DNA from: Caulobacteraceae bacterium
GTDB taxonomy: Bacteria; Pseudomonadota; Alphaproteobacteria; Caulobacterales; Caulobacteraceae
Assembly: GCA_019247715.1 (NCBI GenBank)
Contig: JAFBAO010000091.1
Span: forward strand, 1 to 40,649
Direction: 5' to 3'
DNA length: 40,649 nucleotides
The notes below the pieces were generated by a model. The model made no database searches, was not told where the DNA came from, and saw only the letters and a program-made list of their open reading frames with translations. The translations under genes and the position numbers were made by a program. Position 1 is the first letter of the stretch. Each line of letters begins with the position of its first letter. Positions 31,231 to 39,755 of this stretch are shown here, one piece after another.

Positions 31231-32225
31231 CCCTTGATCCAGGGCGGGGTCGGCAAGCCCTTCTCCCGCAGGAAGGCCGGGTTGAAGAGCTTCGACTGGT
31301 AGCGCGCGCCGTAGTCGGCAAGGATCGTCACGATGGTGTGGCCCGGGCCCAGGTCGTGGGCGAGACGCACCGCGCCCGCCACGTTGATGCCCGTGGAGCC
31401 GCCCATGACCATGCCTTCGTCGGCCAGCTCGAAGATCGCTGTCATCATCTCCTCGTCGGTCACACGGTAGGGATAGTCGACCTTCAGGCCCTCGAGGTTG
31501 GCGGTTATCCGGCTCTGGCCGATGCCCTCGCTGATGGAGGTCCCTTCGGCCTTGAGCTGGCCGTGGGCGTAGTAGTCGTAGAGGGAGGCGCCGCCCGGAT
31601 CGGCGAGGCCGATGGCGATGTCGGGGTGCTTTTCCCGCAGGCCGATGGCGACGCCGGCCAGGGTGCCGCCGGTGCCCACCGCGCAGATGAAGCCGTCGAT
31701 CCGACCGGCGGTCTGCGCCCAGATCTCCGGACCGGTGCCTTCCACGTGGGCCTGGCGGTTGGCGACGTTGTCGAACTGGTTGGCCCAGATCGCCCCGGCC
31801 GGCTCGCCGGCGGCCAGCTCTTCGGCCAGGCGCCCCGAATAACGAACGTAGTTGGCCGGATTCGAATAGGGTACGGTGTCCACCTCGACGAGCTCCGCGC
31901 CCATCAGCACGATGGCGTCCTTCTTCTCCTGGCTCTGGGTGCGCGGTATGACGATCGTGGTCTTATAACCCAGCGCCCGGCCCACCATCGCCAGGCCGAT
32001 GCCGGTATTGCCCGCCGTGCCCTCGACGATCCGTCCGCCCGGCCGCAGCAGGCCCCGGCGCTCCGCATCGCGGATGATGAAGAGGGCGGCTCGGTCCTTC
32101 ACCGACTGGCCCGGGTTCAGGAACTCGGCCTTTGCCAGGATCTCGCAACCGGTGGCCTCGCTGGCGCGCTTGAGGCGGATCAGCGGCGTGTTTCCGATCA
32201 GGTCGAGCACGGTCTGGGCGGCCAT
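31227..32225 (-). CDS. cysK: Cysteine synthase A (O-acetylserine sulfhydrylase)
   Basis: A 332-residue PLP enzyme. The PLP lysine is Lys43 in NPGQSVKDRAA, the acetyl-serine/phosphate loop is EGTAGNTGIG (about 68-77), and AVGTGGTLAG (about 181-190) binds cofactor phosphate. The common forms are NPGGSVKDR and EGTSGNTG, so the Gln and Ala here are small variations in the loop, seen in some alphaproteobacterial members. It makes cysteine from O-acetylserine and sulfide. It is first in the operon with sseA and metC, with the 4-base overlap ATGA. Confidence 0.9.
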   Translation of the reverse strand: MAAQTVLDLIGNTPLIRLKRASEATGCEILAKAEFLNPGQSVKDRAALFIIRDAERRGLLRPGGRIVEGTAGNTGIGLAMVGRALGYKTTIVIPRTQSQEKKDAIVLMGAELVEVDTVPYSNPANYVRYSGRLAEELAAGEPAGAIWANQFDNVANRQAHVEGTGPEIWAQTAGRIDGFICAVGTGGTLAGVAIGLREKHPDIAIGLADPGGASLYDYYAHGQLKAEGTSISEGIGQSRITANLEGLKVDYPYRVTDEEMMTAIFELADEGMVMGGSTGINVAGAVRLAHDLGPGHTIVTILADYGARYQSKLFNPAFLREKGLPTPPWIKG

Positions 32226-32371
32226 GGCCGCTACATCGCGGGCGCGGGGCGAGGGCGCAAGGGGGTAGCGCGCCCGGCGCGGCGCGCGGATGTCGGCCAG
32301 GATGGATCCGGATCGTCCTGGAAGCGAGAAAGGGCGCGATGGGCGCGCCCTTCTGCGACGGAGCCCGGCCC

Positions 32372-32851
32372 ATGGCCCAAGTCACCCAGCACCTCTGGTT
32401 CGAGAAGGACATGGAGGCCGCCATCGGCTTCTACGTCGGGCTGATCCCTGGCTCGACGATCGGCTGGATCTCGACGCTCCCCGCGGATACCCCGAGCGGA
32501 CCGGCCGGAAGCGTCAAGGTCGCAGGGTTCAGGCTCGGCGACCAGCGCTACCAGGCCATTGAGGCGGGACCGCTGGACCCTTTCAACCACAGCTTCTCGA
32601 TCGTGGCGGAATGCGCGGACCAGGCGGAGATCGACCGGCTCTGGGAGGCGCTGAAAGAGGGCGGCCAGACCGAAGCATGCGGCTGGCTGCGCGACCGCTG
32701 GGGCCTCTCCTGGCAGATCGTTCCCATGGGCTTCGGCGCTCTGATGCGCGACCCCGACCGGGCCAAGGCGAAGCGGGTCGCCGAGGCGATGCTCAAGATG
32801 GTGAAGCTCGACGTCGCCGTTCTGGAAGCGGCCGCGAGGGGTGAGGCCTGA
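32372..32851 (+). CDS. VOC family protein (PhnB-like)
   Basis: A 159-residue glyoxalase/bleomycin-resistance-fold protein. I chose the ATG at 32372 because MAQVTQHLWFEKDMEAAIGFY matches the family start. An in-frame ATG at 32339 with AAAGGG upstream would add 11 residues. The half-sites FNHSFSIVAEC and GWLRDRWGLSWQIVP are typical of the PhnB/3-demethylubiquinone methyltransferase-like group. The enzymatic role is unknown. It is divergent from cysK, with 146 bases between them. Confidence 0.85.
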   Translation: MAQVTQHLWFEKDMEAAIGFYVGLIPGSTIGWISTLPADTPSGPAGSVKVAGFRLGDQRYQAIEAGPLDPFNHSFSIVAECADQAEIDRLWEALKEGGQTEACGWLRDRWGLSWQIVPMGFGALMRDPDRAKAKRVAEAMLKMVKLDVAVLEAAARGEA

Positions 32852-32970
32852 CCGCAAAGCTTTCGCATCTGAGGCGCGAGCCGGCTTGAAACGTCCGGGA
32901 TTTCGGCGTTCTTACAAGGCGTCTGGGAAGGACACGCAGCTAGGCACTGGAGCGTTTCGAGAGTCCGGCG

Positions 32971-33936
32971 ATGGCGGATTTCCTTACGGCTGCGTCGGAT
33001 TTTGACGCCGCTGCGCCCGTAGGATCGTCCCAGGCCCGCCGGCGCCTGCGGCGGTTCATGGCCGGCGCCTTGAGCCAAGAGCCCCTGAGCGAGCGCCTGA
33101 AATTCATGTTCCGGGCCGCGGTCTGGCGCGGGACCACCGGCCGGTGGCTCGCCACCGCCGAAGGGCTTTGCCAGTTGACCGACGTGGCGGCGCCCCCGGT
33201 CGATCTGGTCAAGAAGGTCCAGACCCGGCTCGCCCATCGCCGCTTCAGCCTGGAGCAGCGCCTCCGGCTCCTCTGTCGCCACTACGACATGCTGATCCGG
33301 CGCCTGGGCCTGGAGGCCGTCGGCCGCCTTTTGCGCGGTGAGCGCCTGGTGACGGCGTCCATCGTGGGACGCTCGGGGCGCAGCTTCGTGATCGACCTGC
33401 GGCGTGACTGGCTGACCCGCAGCGAAGGCGAACTGGCGATCTGTCTTTCCGAGGCCCAGTCGGACCGCGCCCTGGCCAAGCTCACGCTGATTGTCGGCGA
33501 TCTGGCCGAAGGCGCGCCGACGATCCTGTGGATCGGCGGTCTCCAGGGTCCGGTGGCCGCTCCGGACGCCAAGGCCGCGATCGTCGGGGCGACGCGCGAG
33601 CTCTGGGGCCTGCGCCCCAAGCAGGCGGTGCTGGAGGCCGCCTATGGCCTGGCGGAGGCTCTGGGCGTCAGCGCGATCAAGGCGGTGTCGCGACGGGCGC
33701 ACGCCGTGCGTCGGCCGTTCGCCCTCACCGAGGAGATCAAGGCAGACTACGACGGCTTCTGGCGCGAGATGGGCGGCGTGCCGGACGGCGTAGGCGCCTT
33801 CGACCTTCCGAACCGCCGGCGCCGGCGGGAGGCGGGGCAGGTGAAGGCGGGCAAGCGCAAGGCCTGGCGGGCCCGTCAGGACCTGATCGCCAGTCTCACG
33901 ACCTCCTTGGGCGCATTCAAGGTTAGCGACCGGTAA
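32971..33936 (+). CDS. DUF535 (VirK/YbjX) family protein
   Basis: A 321-residue cytosolic protein matching the DUF535 family. Landmarks are LSERLKFMFRAAVW near 34-47 and FSLEQRLRLLCRHYDML near 91-107. Next come GEGELAICLS-type SEGELAICLSEAQ (about 151-163) and the WIGGLQGP block (about 188-195). The C-terminal part has LWGLRPKQAVLEAAYGLAEALG. A basic tail follows (about 280-305). Known relatives (VirK, YbjX, Smp) are linked to virulence or envelope stress, but the biochemical activity is unknown. The last 14 bases overlap the end of the convergent enoyl-CoA hydratase gene. Confidence 0.8.
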   Translation: MADFLTAASDFDAAAPVGSSQARRRLRRFMAGALSQEPLSERLKFMFRAAVWRGTTGRWLATAEGLCQLTDVAAPPVDLVKKVQTRLAHRRFSLEQRLRLLCRHYDMLIRRLGLEAVGRLLRGERLVTASIVGRSGRSFVIDLRRDWLTRSEGELAICLSEAQSDRALAKLTLIVGDLAEGAPTILWIGGLQGPVAAPDAKAAIVGATRELWGLRPKQAVLEAAYGLAEALGVSAIKAVSRRAHAVRRPFALTEEIKADYDGFWREMGGVPDGVGAFDLPNRRRRREAGQVKAGKRKAWRARQDLIASLTTSLGAFKVSDR

Positions 33937-34708
33937 ACACCGCCGGCCGCTTCTCGAGAAACGCCGCCACCCCTTCCTTGTGGTCGGCGGAGAGGAAGCA
34001 TTCGAAGAGCGCCTCCCGGTTCGCCTGGTAGTGTTCGAGGGCGCTCTGGCTTGGTCCCCCCCAAAGCAGCCGCTTCAGGCGGCGGATCGCGAAGGGCGAG
34101 CCCTTGGCGAACCGCGCCGCCTCGGCGCGGGCGGCGGCCATCAGATCCTTTCTGGGCACGACCGCCTGGACGTAGCCGATCCTGAGGGCCTCGGCGGCGT
34201 CGATGATCTCGCCGGAGTAGAGCAGCCGGGCGGCCTCGGCGAAGCCCACGATCCGAGGCAGGATCCAGGTCCCGGCGGCGGTGTCGGTGACGAGGCCGCG
34301 GTGCGCGAACACCCAGCCGAACCGGGCGCTGTCGCTGGCGATCCGCACGTCGCAGTGCGAGCTGATCTCGACGCCCCAGCCCACCGCCGGTCCGTCCACG
34401 GCGGCCACCACCGGCTTCGGGCACGCGGTGACGAACCAGAAGCCCCCCTCGGCGACGTTCTCCCGGGTGCGGCCGCGCTTCTCCGGCGGGCGGTTGGCGA
34501 GGTCCACGAGATCGCGGCCGGAGCTGAAGGCGCCCCCGGCGCCGGTCAGAATGACCACCCGGACCTTGTCGTCCTCTCCGGCGGCGGCGAGGGCGGCCTC
34601 GAGGGCGTCGCCCATCTCGTCGTCGAGGGCGTTGCGGCGCGCGGGCTTGTCGAGGGTGATGGTGGCGATGAAGTCGTCGCCGACCTCGTAGTGGACGTAC
34701 TCGCTCAC
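33923..34708 (-). CDS. Enoyl-CoA hydratase/isomerase family protein
   Basis: A 261-residue crotonase-fold enzyme. Motifs are TLDKPARRNALDDEMGDAL (about 17-35), the oxyanion-hole loop GAGGAFSSGRDLVDL (about 55-69) and DGPAVGWGVEISSHCDVRIA (about 103-122). RGLVTDTAAGTWILPR (about 137-152) has Asp where classic hydratases carry Glu, so it could be an isomerase or a hydrolase-like member. It acts on acyl-CoA in the cytoplasm. The gene stands alone; the 222 bases between it and cfa show no feature I can support. Confidence 0.88.
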   Translation of the reverse strand: MSEYVHYEVGDDFIATITLDKPARRNALDDEMGDALEAALAAAGEDDKVRVVILTGAGGAFSSGRDLVDLANRPPEKRGRTRENVAEGGFWFVTACPKPVVAAVDGPAVGWGVEISSHCDVRIASDSARFGWVFAHRGLVTDTAAGTWILPRIVGFAEAARLLYSGEIIDAAEALRIGYVQAVVPRKDLMAAARAEAARFAKGSPFAIRRLKRLLWGGPSQSALEHYQANREALFECFLSADHKEGVAAFLEKRPAVFTGR

Positions 34709-34930
34709 GGGCGCCTCCTGGGTTGCTCCTCCCGCTCACGCTAGCGAAGGGCCGCAGGGCCGTCACCCCGATCCCCCGGAAGGATGTTGGGAACTGCGCT
34801 TGGCCCGATCGACCGCCAACGACGAACGCGCGCTTGCTGCGCGTAGAAAGAGGCTTGGCGAAGGTGGTCGCGTAGGCCCCGGATCGCCTTCGCGTCGTCC
34901 GTGAGGTTCGTGGCCTAAATCTGCCTGACC

Positions 34931-36160
34931 TCAGCTTTTCGCCAGGCTGAGCTGAACGACATTGGTGCGTTCGGTGCGGAAGCCAGCCTCGCAATAGCCG
35001 AGGTAGAAGCGCCAGAGCCGCCGGAAACGTTCGTCGAAGCCGAGCCCCTTGATCTCTTCCCAGCCCCCCTCGAAGCGCCGCGCCCATTCGGCGAGAGTGT
35101 CGGCGTAGTTCTGGCCGAAGCGGATCACGCCGGCCCATTCCAGGCCAGCCCGCTCCGTCTCCTCCTTGAGCCGGGTCTCGCAAGGGAGCATGCCGCCCGG
35201 AAAGATGTACTTCTGAATGAAGTCCGCCCGGCTCCGGTAGTGGCTGAAGAGCTCGTCGCGGATGGTGATGATCTGCAGGCCCGCCCGACCGCCGGGCGAG
35301 AGCACGTCGCGGATCTTGCGGAAATAGAGGGGCCAGTAGGCCTCCCCCACGGCTTCAAACATCTCGATCGAGGCGACCCGGTCGAAACGGCCTTCGACGT
35401 CGCGATAGTCCACCAGCCGGATGTCGGCCCGCTCGGCGAGACCGGCGTCGAATATCCGTTTCCTGGCGAACTCGTACTGGGCCTTGGAGATGGTGATGCC
35501 GGTAACCTTGGCGCCGACCTCGCCGGCCGCGAACTCGGCGAAGCCGCCCCAGCCGCAACCGATCTCCAGGACGTGGTGATCCGGCTGGAGCCCGATCTGC
35601 CGGGCGAGGCTCGCGTACTTGTTCCTCTGGGCGTCGGTCAGCGACTGGCCCGGCCGCTCGAACCGGGCGGCCGAGTAGGTCATCGTGGGATCCAGCCAGC
35701 GGGAATAGAAGGCGTTGCCGAGATCGTAGTGGGCGAGGATGTTCCGGCGCGCCCCGGCGCGGTCGTTGCGGCGCAGGAGGTGGGCGAGGAGGTTGACCCA
35801 GCGCATGAACGCGTTCCCTTCGATCAGCCGGTGAAGCCGGTCGAGGTTGGCGGTGAACGCCTCCAGCAGGACCGAAAGGTCGGGCGTCTCCCACTCGCCG
35901 GTTATGAAACCCTCGCCGAAGCCGATGTCGCCGGCGGCCAGAACGCGGCTGACAAATCGGAAATCCTTCACGACAAGGCGGGCGTCGGGGCCGGGCTGCG
36001 ACCCTTCGATGAGGAGCTCGCGGCCGGACGGCAGCACGAAGGTGAGCCGGCCCACCGTCCAATTCTGGGAGGCGATCTTCACCGCCGCGCGGAACGCCGC
36101 CGGCGCCTTCCGCAGCTCCGGATCGTCGAGACCGACGATCGCGGCTTGTTCACCGTCCAA
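34931..36160 (-). CDS. cfa: Cyclopropane-fatty-acyl-phospholipid synthase
   Basis: A 409-residue SAM-dependent methyltransferase. The N-terminal lipid-binding region (1-130) contains FGEGFITGEW (81-90). NILAHYDLGNAFYSRWLDPTMTYS (140-163) leads to the SAM motif HVLEIGCGWGGFAEF (196-210). The VASIEMFEAVGE segment carries the family's Glu, and FIQKYIFPGGMLP follows. It adds a methylene bridge to unsaturated acyl chains of membrane phospholipids, usually in stationary phase or under acid stress. Other mycolate-type relatives exist, but the overall layout is that of proteobacterial Cfa. Confidence 0.93.
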   Translation of the reverse strand: MDGEQAAIVGLDDPELRKAPAAFRAAVKIASQNWTVGRLTFVLPSGRELLIEGSQPGPDARLVVKDFRFVSRVLAAGDIGFGEGFITGEWETPDLSVLLEAFTANLDRLHRLIEGNAFMRWVNLLAHLLRRNDRAGARRNILAHYDLGNAFYSRWLDPTMTYSAARFERPGQSLTDAQRNKYASLARQIGLQPDHHVLEIGCGWGGFAEFAAGEVGAKVTGITISKAQYEFARKRIFDAGLAERADIRLVDYRDVEGRFDRVASIEMFEAVGEAYWPLYFRKIRDVLSPGGRAGLQIITIRDELFSHYRSRADFIQKYIFPGGMLPCETRLKEETERAGLEWAGVIRFGQNYADTLAEWARRFEGGWEEIKGLGFDERFRRLWRFYLGYCEAGFRTERTNVVQLSLAKS

Positions 36161-36298
36161 CGCCGCCTCCCACCGTCACTTTCGACCGCCAGCATAACAC
36201 CGTTGCGCGACAAGGCGAATCAGCCTCGCCCGTCGGGCTTGCGCCGCCGCGTGGCAGGGTTCATCTGGCCGCGAGGCCGGAAATCGGAGGACGGGTAA

Positions 36299-37168
36299 TT
36301 GTCGGCGCGGCCCAACTCCGTGGTGGAGCTCAAGACCCCTTCGGGTGCGCCGGTCAGGATCGGGAACGGCCTGCCGCTCACGATCATCGCGGGGCCCTGC
36401 CAGCTCGAGAGCCGCGACCACGCCCTGGAGACGGCCCAGGCGCTGAAGGAGATCGCTCGCCGCCTCGGCGTGGGCCTCGTCTACAAGACCTCCTTCGACA
36501 AGGCGAACCGCACCTCGGGGACCAGCGCCCGGGGGGTCGGGCTCGACCAGGCGCTGCCGATCTTCGCCGAGGTCCGCGAGAGGATCGGGTTGCCGGTGCT
36601 CACCGACGTCCACGCGGCGGACCAGTGCGCGCCGGCCGCCGAGGCGGCGGACGTCCTGCAGATCCCGGCCTTCCTGTCGCGCCAGACGGACCTCATCGTC
36701 GCCGCCGCCCGCACCGGCCGGGCGCTCAACATCAAGAAGGGCCAGTTCCTTGCCCCCTGGGACATGAAGCACGTGGTCGCCAAGGCCGTTGACGCCGGCA
36801 ATCCCAACGTGATGGCCTGCGAGCGGGGCGTCTCGTTCGGCTACAACACCCTCGTCACGGACATGCGGGCCCTGCCGATCCTGGCCGAGATCGGCTGTCC
36901 GGTGGTGTTCGACGCCACCCACTCGGTCCAGCAGCCGGGCGGGGCGGGTGCGAGCTCAGGGGGCGAGCGGCGCTTCGTGCCGGTGCTGGCCCGGGCGGCC
37001 GTGGCGGTGGGGGTGGCGGCGGTGTTCATGGAGACCCACGAGGACCCCGACCGCGCCCCCTCCGACGGACCCAACATGGTGCCGCTCGAGGACTTCGAGC
37101 CGCTGGTGCGCGAGCTCCTGGCTTTCGACCGGTTGGCCAAGGCCCGCGGCGCCGCCGCCTCGGCTTGA
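36299..37168 (+). CDS. kdsA: 3-deoxy-8-phosphooctulonate synthase KdsA
   Basis: A 289-residue enzyme condensing PEP and arabinose-5-phosphate to KDO-8-phosphate for lipopolysaccharide. It starts with TTG, preceded by GGAGGAC. Motifs are [14 protein letters not shown] (about 29-42), [12 protein letters not shown] (about 61-72), LTDVH (about 100-104), LNIKKGQF and [12 protein letters not shown]. The Cys in AGPCQLES sits where metal-dependent (class II) KDO8P synthases have their ligand; Escherichia coli has Asn there. This enzyme is therefore predicted to need a divalent metal. First gene of the kdsA-hldE-hldD run. Confidence 0.95.
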   Translation: MSARPNSVVELKTPSGAPVRIGNGLPLTIIAGPCQLESRDHALETAQALKEIARRLGVGLVYKTSFDKANRTSGTSARGVGLDQALPIFAEVRERIGLPVLTDVHAADQCAPAAEAADVLQIPAFLSRQTDLIVAAARTGRALNIKKGQFLAPWDMKHVVAKAVDAGNPNVMACERGVSFGYNTLVTDMRALPILAEIGCPVVFDATHSVQQPGGAGASSGGERRFVPVLARAAVAVGVAAVFMETHEDPDRAPSDGPNMVPLEDFEPLVRELLAFDRLAKARGAAASA

Positions 37169-37200
37169 CCGGCTCCGCCTGAGCGCGCAGACCCTGGACC

Positions 37201-38667
37201 ATGGACCTGTCGGCCCTCCAGCAGCTGCTCCACGCCATCGCGGGCGTCCGCCTCGTCGCCGTGGGCGACCTGATGGTGGACCGCTTCGTCTACGGCGAGG
37301 TGGGACGCATCTCTCCTGAAGCGCCGATTCCGGTGATGGCCCGCTCGCGCGAGAGCGTGATGCTGGGCGGCGCCGGCAACGTCGCGCGCAACATCGCCTC
37401 GCTCGGCGCCGCCTGCGCCCTGGTGGGTGTGGCGGGCGCCGATGCGGCCGGCGGAGAGGCGAGGGCGCTGATCGCCGCCGAGACCGGCCTCGAGGGGCGA
37501 CTGATCGAGGACCCGGGCCGCCCGACGACGGTGAAGACGCGATTCGTCTCGGCCGGCCAGCAGCTCCTGCGCCTTGACGAAGAGGCGGCGCGGCCGGTGG
37601 CCGGCGAGGTCGAGGCACGGCTCGTACTAGCGCTGGACGAGGCCGCCATTGGGGCCAAGGCGATCCTGATCTCTGACTACGGCAAGGGGGTGGTCACAGA
37701 GCGGGTGATCGAGGCGGCGCTGGCGGCCGCCCGGCGGGAGGGCGCCCTGGTGATCGTCGACTCCAAGGCCCGTTCCTTCGCCCGCTACGGCGCGGTCGAC
37801 GTGATCAAGCCGAACGCCGCCGAGCTCGCCTACGCTACCGATCTTCCCACCGGCGCCGACGCCGAGGTGGAGGCGGCGCTCGCCAGGGGGCTGGAGCTGT
37901 CGGCCTGCAAGGCGATCCTCGCCACGCGGTCAGCCAAGGGAATGTCGCTGGCCGTGCGGGGCGAAAGCGTCCGGCATTTCCGGCGGCCGCCGCCGGAGGT
38001 CTACGACACCTCGGGCGCCGGGGACACGGCGCTGGCGGCCCTGGGCGTCAGCCTGGCGGCCGGCGCCGACTGGACCTCGGCCGTCGAGCTCGCCCTGCTG
38101 GCCGCCGGGGTGGTGGTTCAGAAGGCCGGCACCGCCACCGTCTCGCCCGACGAATTGGTGGAGGCCGAGCTCGCCGAGATCCTCGCCCCGGCGGAGGCCA
38201 AGATCGCCACCGCCGAGCGGATGGCGCGCGAGGTCGCCCGCTGGCGCGAGCGCGGTCTCAGGGTCGGCTTCACCAACGGCTGCTTCGACATCCTTCACCG
38301 CGGCCACATCGCCTACCTGGCCCAGGCCCGCGCCTGGTGCGACCGCCTGATCGTGGGGTTGAACTCGGACGCCAGCGTACGGCGGCTGAAGGGCGAGGGA
38401 CGGCCGGTGAACGATCTGGAGTCGCGGGCCCTGGTGCTGGCGGGCCTGGCGTCGGTGGACCTCGTCACCCCCTTCGACGAGGAGACGCCGCTCGCCCTGA
38501 TCGAGGCGGCCCGTCCCGACGTGCTGGTGAAGGGCGCCGACTACAGCCTAGACGGGGTGGTGGGGCGCGACCTGGTGGAAGGCTACGGCGGCGAGGTGAG
38601 GCTCGCCGACCTCGTCGAGGGCCAGTCGACCACCGCCACCCTGAAGCGCATCGCGAAAAGGGCATGA
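37201..38667 (+). CDS. hldE: Bifunctional heptose-7-phosphate kinase / heptose-1-phosphate adenylyltransferase HldE
   Basis: A 488-residue fusion of two enzymes of ADP-heptose synthesis. The ribokinase-like domain (1 to about 325) has GGAGNVARNIASLG (56-69), SDYGKGV (158-164) and DTSGAGDT with catalytic Asp275. The nucleotidyltransferase domain (about 345-488) has VGFTNGCFDILHRGH (355-369, HxGH type) and LVKGADYSLDGVVG. It supplies the inner core of lipopolysaccharide. It starts 32 bases after kdsA and ends in an ATGA overlap with a 12-codon mini-ORF before hldD. Confidence 0.96.
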   Translation: MDLSALQQLLHAIAGVRLVAVGDLMVDRFVYGEVGRISPEAPIPVMARSRESVMLGGAGNVARNIASLGAACALVGVAGADAAGGEARALIAAETGLEGRLIEDPGRPTTVKTRFVSAGQQLLRLDEEAARPVAGEVEARLVLALDEAAIGAKAILISDYGKGVVTERVIEAALAAARREGALVIVDSKARSFARYGAVDVIKPNAAELAYATDLPTGADAEVEAALARGLELSACKAILATRSAKGMSLAVRGESVRHFRRPPPEVYDTSGAGDTALAALGVSLAAGADWTSAVELALLAAGVVVQKAGTATVSPDELVEAELAEILAPAEAKIATAERMAREVARWRERGLRVGFTNGCFDILHRGHIAYLAQARAWCDRLIVGLNSDASVRRLKGEGRPVNDLESRALVLAGLASVDLVTPFDEETPLALIEAARPDVLVKGADYSLDGVVGRDLVEGYGGEVRLADLVEGQSTTATLKRIAKRA

Positions 38668-38702
38668 CCGCCCCTGCCGCCCGCCCGAGGGGCCGGCGAT
38701 GA
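38664..38702 (+). other. 12-codon mini-cistron bridging hldE and hldD
   Basis: An ATG overlapping the hldE stop (ATGA, 38664-38667) opens a 12-residue frame (MTAPAARPRGRR). Its TGA overlaps the hldD ATG (ATGA, 38699-38702). AAAAGGG precedes the first ATG, and GAGGGG precedes hldD. It may keep ribosomes moving from hldE to hldD, or it may be chance. No function of the peptide is implied. Confidence 0.3.
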
Positions 38703-39691
38703 GCCGCCGCCTCGTCCTCGTCACCGGCGGGGCAGGGTTCATCGGCTCCAACATCGTCGGGCGGCTGGCGGGGGAGGGGCGCTTCGAGGTCGCCGTATGC
38801 GACTGGCTGGGCGCGGCCGACGACGGGCGCTGGCGCTATCTCGCGCCCCATCCGATCGCCGATTTCGTCTTCCCGGAGGAGCTGTTCGACTGGCTGGGGC
38901 GCCGGGGCGGCGAGCTGGAGGCGGTGATCCACATGGGCGCCATCTCCTCCACCACCGAGGCCGACGTCGACAAGATCATCCGCAACAACTTCTGCCTTTC
39001 GCGCGACCTCTTCCGCTGGTGCGCTGCAGCGGGGCGGCGGTTGATCTACGCCTCGTCCGCGGCGACCTACGGCGACGGCGCCGGCGGGTTCGACGACGAC
39101 GACGACCCGACCGCGCTGGCGGCGCTGCGTCCGCTCAACCCCTACGGCTGGTCGAAGGCTCTCTTCGACCTCTTCGCGGCCCGGGAGGCCGCCCGCGGGG
39201 CCGGGCCGCCGCAGTGGGCCGGGCTCAAGTTCTTCAACGTCTACGGCCCCAACGAGGGCCACAAGGGGGCGATGAAGTCGGTGGCCGCGCAGATCTGGCC
39301 GGATGTGGCGGCCGGGCGGCGGGTGCGTCTCTTCAAGTCCCACCGAAGCGACTATCCTGACGGAGGACAGCTGCGCGACTTCGTCTATGTGCGAGACGCG
39401 GCGGACGTGGTCGTCTGGCTGCTCGAAGCGGCACCGGCGAGCGGGATCTTCAACCTGGGTTCCGGCCGCGCCCGCTCGTTCAAGGATCTCGCTGAGGCCG
39501 TGTTCCGGGCCGCCGGCAAGACCGCGGCGATCGACTACTTCGACATGCCGGAGGCGCTTCGGCCCCGCTACCAGTACTTCACCGAGGCCCGCCTCGAGCG
39601 GCTGCGCGCGGCCGGCTACGACGGCCAATTCACCAGCCTCGAAGACGGCGTCGCCGACTATGTGCGCAGCGCTCGCTCGCAGAGCGGCTGA
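38699..39691 (+). CDS. hldD: ADP-L-glycero-D-manno-heptose 6-epimerase HldD
   Basis: A 330-residue extended SDR. The nucleotide-binding motif TGGAGFIGSNIV is at about 8-19, MGAISSTTEAD at about 79-89, and the catalytic Tyr/Lys pair lies in NPYGWSKALFD (about 147-157). FFNVYGPNEGHKGAMKSVA (about 179-197) is a HldD hallmark. It converts ADP-D-glycero- to ADP-L-glycero-manno-heptose, the last step before heptosyl transfer to the lipopolysaccharide core. It follows hldE in the same operon and completes the ADP-heptose supply apart from GmhA and GmhB, which are not here. Confidence 0.95.
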   Translation: MSRRLVLVTGGAGFIGSNIVGRLAGEGRFEVAVCDWLGAADDGRWRYLAPHPIADFVFPEELFDWLGRRGGELEAVIHMGAISSTTEADVDKIIRNNFCLSRDLFRWCAAAGRRLIYASSAATYGDGAGGFDDDDDPTALAALRPLNPYGWSKALFDLFAAREAARGAGPPQWAGLKFFNVYGPNEGHKGAMKSVAAQIWPDVAAGRRVRLFKSHRSDYPDGGQLRDFVYVRDAADVVVWLLEAAPASGIFNLGSGRARSFKDLAEAVFRAAGKTAAIDYFDMPEALRPRYQYFTEARLERLRAAGYDGQFTSLEDGVADYVRSARSQSG

Positions 39692-39755
39692 CCGCGGCCG
39701 CCTCGCCTTGTCAGAGCGGGGTGACGGCGGGCGGCGCTCGGGCTAAGCGTCGTTC

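Noticed and set aside
32226..32371. Possible SAM-type riboswitch upstream of cysK
   Set aside because: I looked for a structured methionine-related leader but found no recognisable conserved core. The stretch is simply GC-rich.
34709..34930. 222-base gap between the enoyl-CoA hydratase and cfa genes
   Set aside because: Contains a small CGCGC/GCGCG hairpin near 34828-34843 but no supported gene, RNA or promoter.
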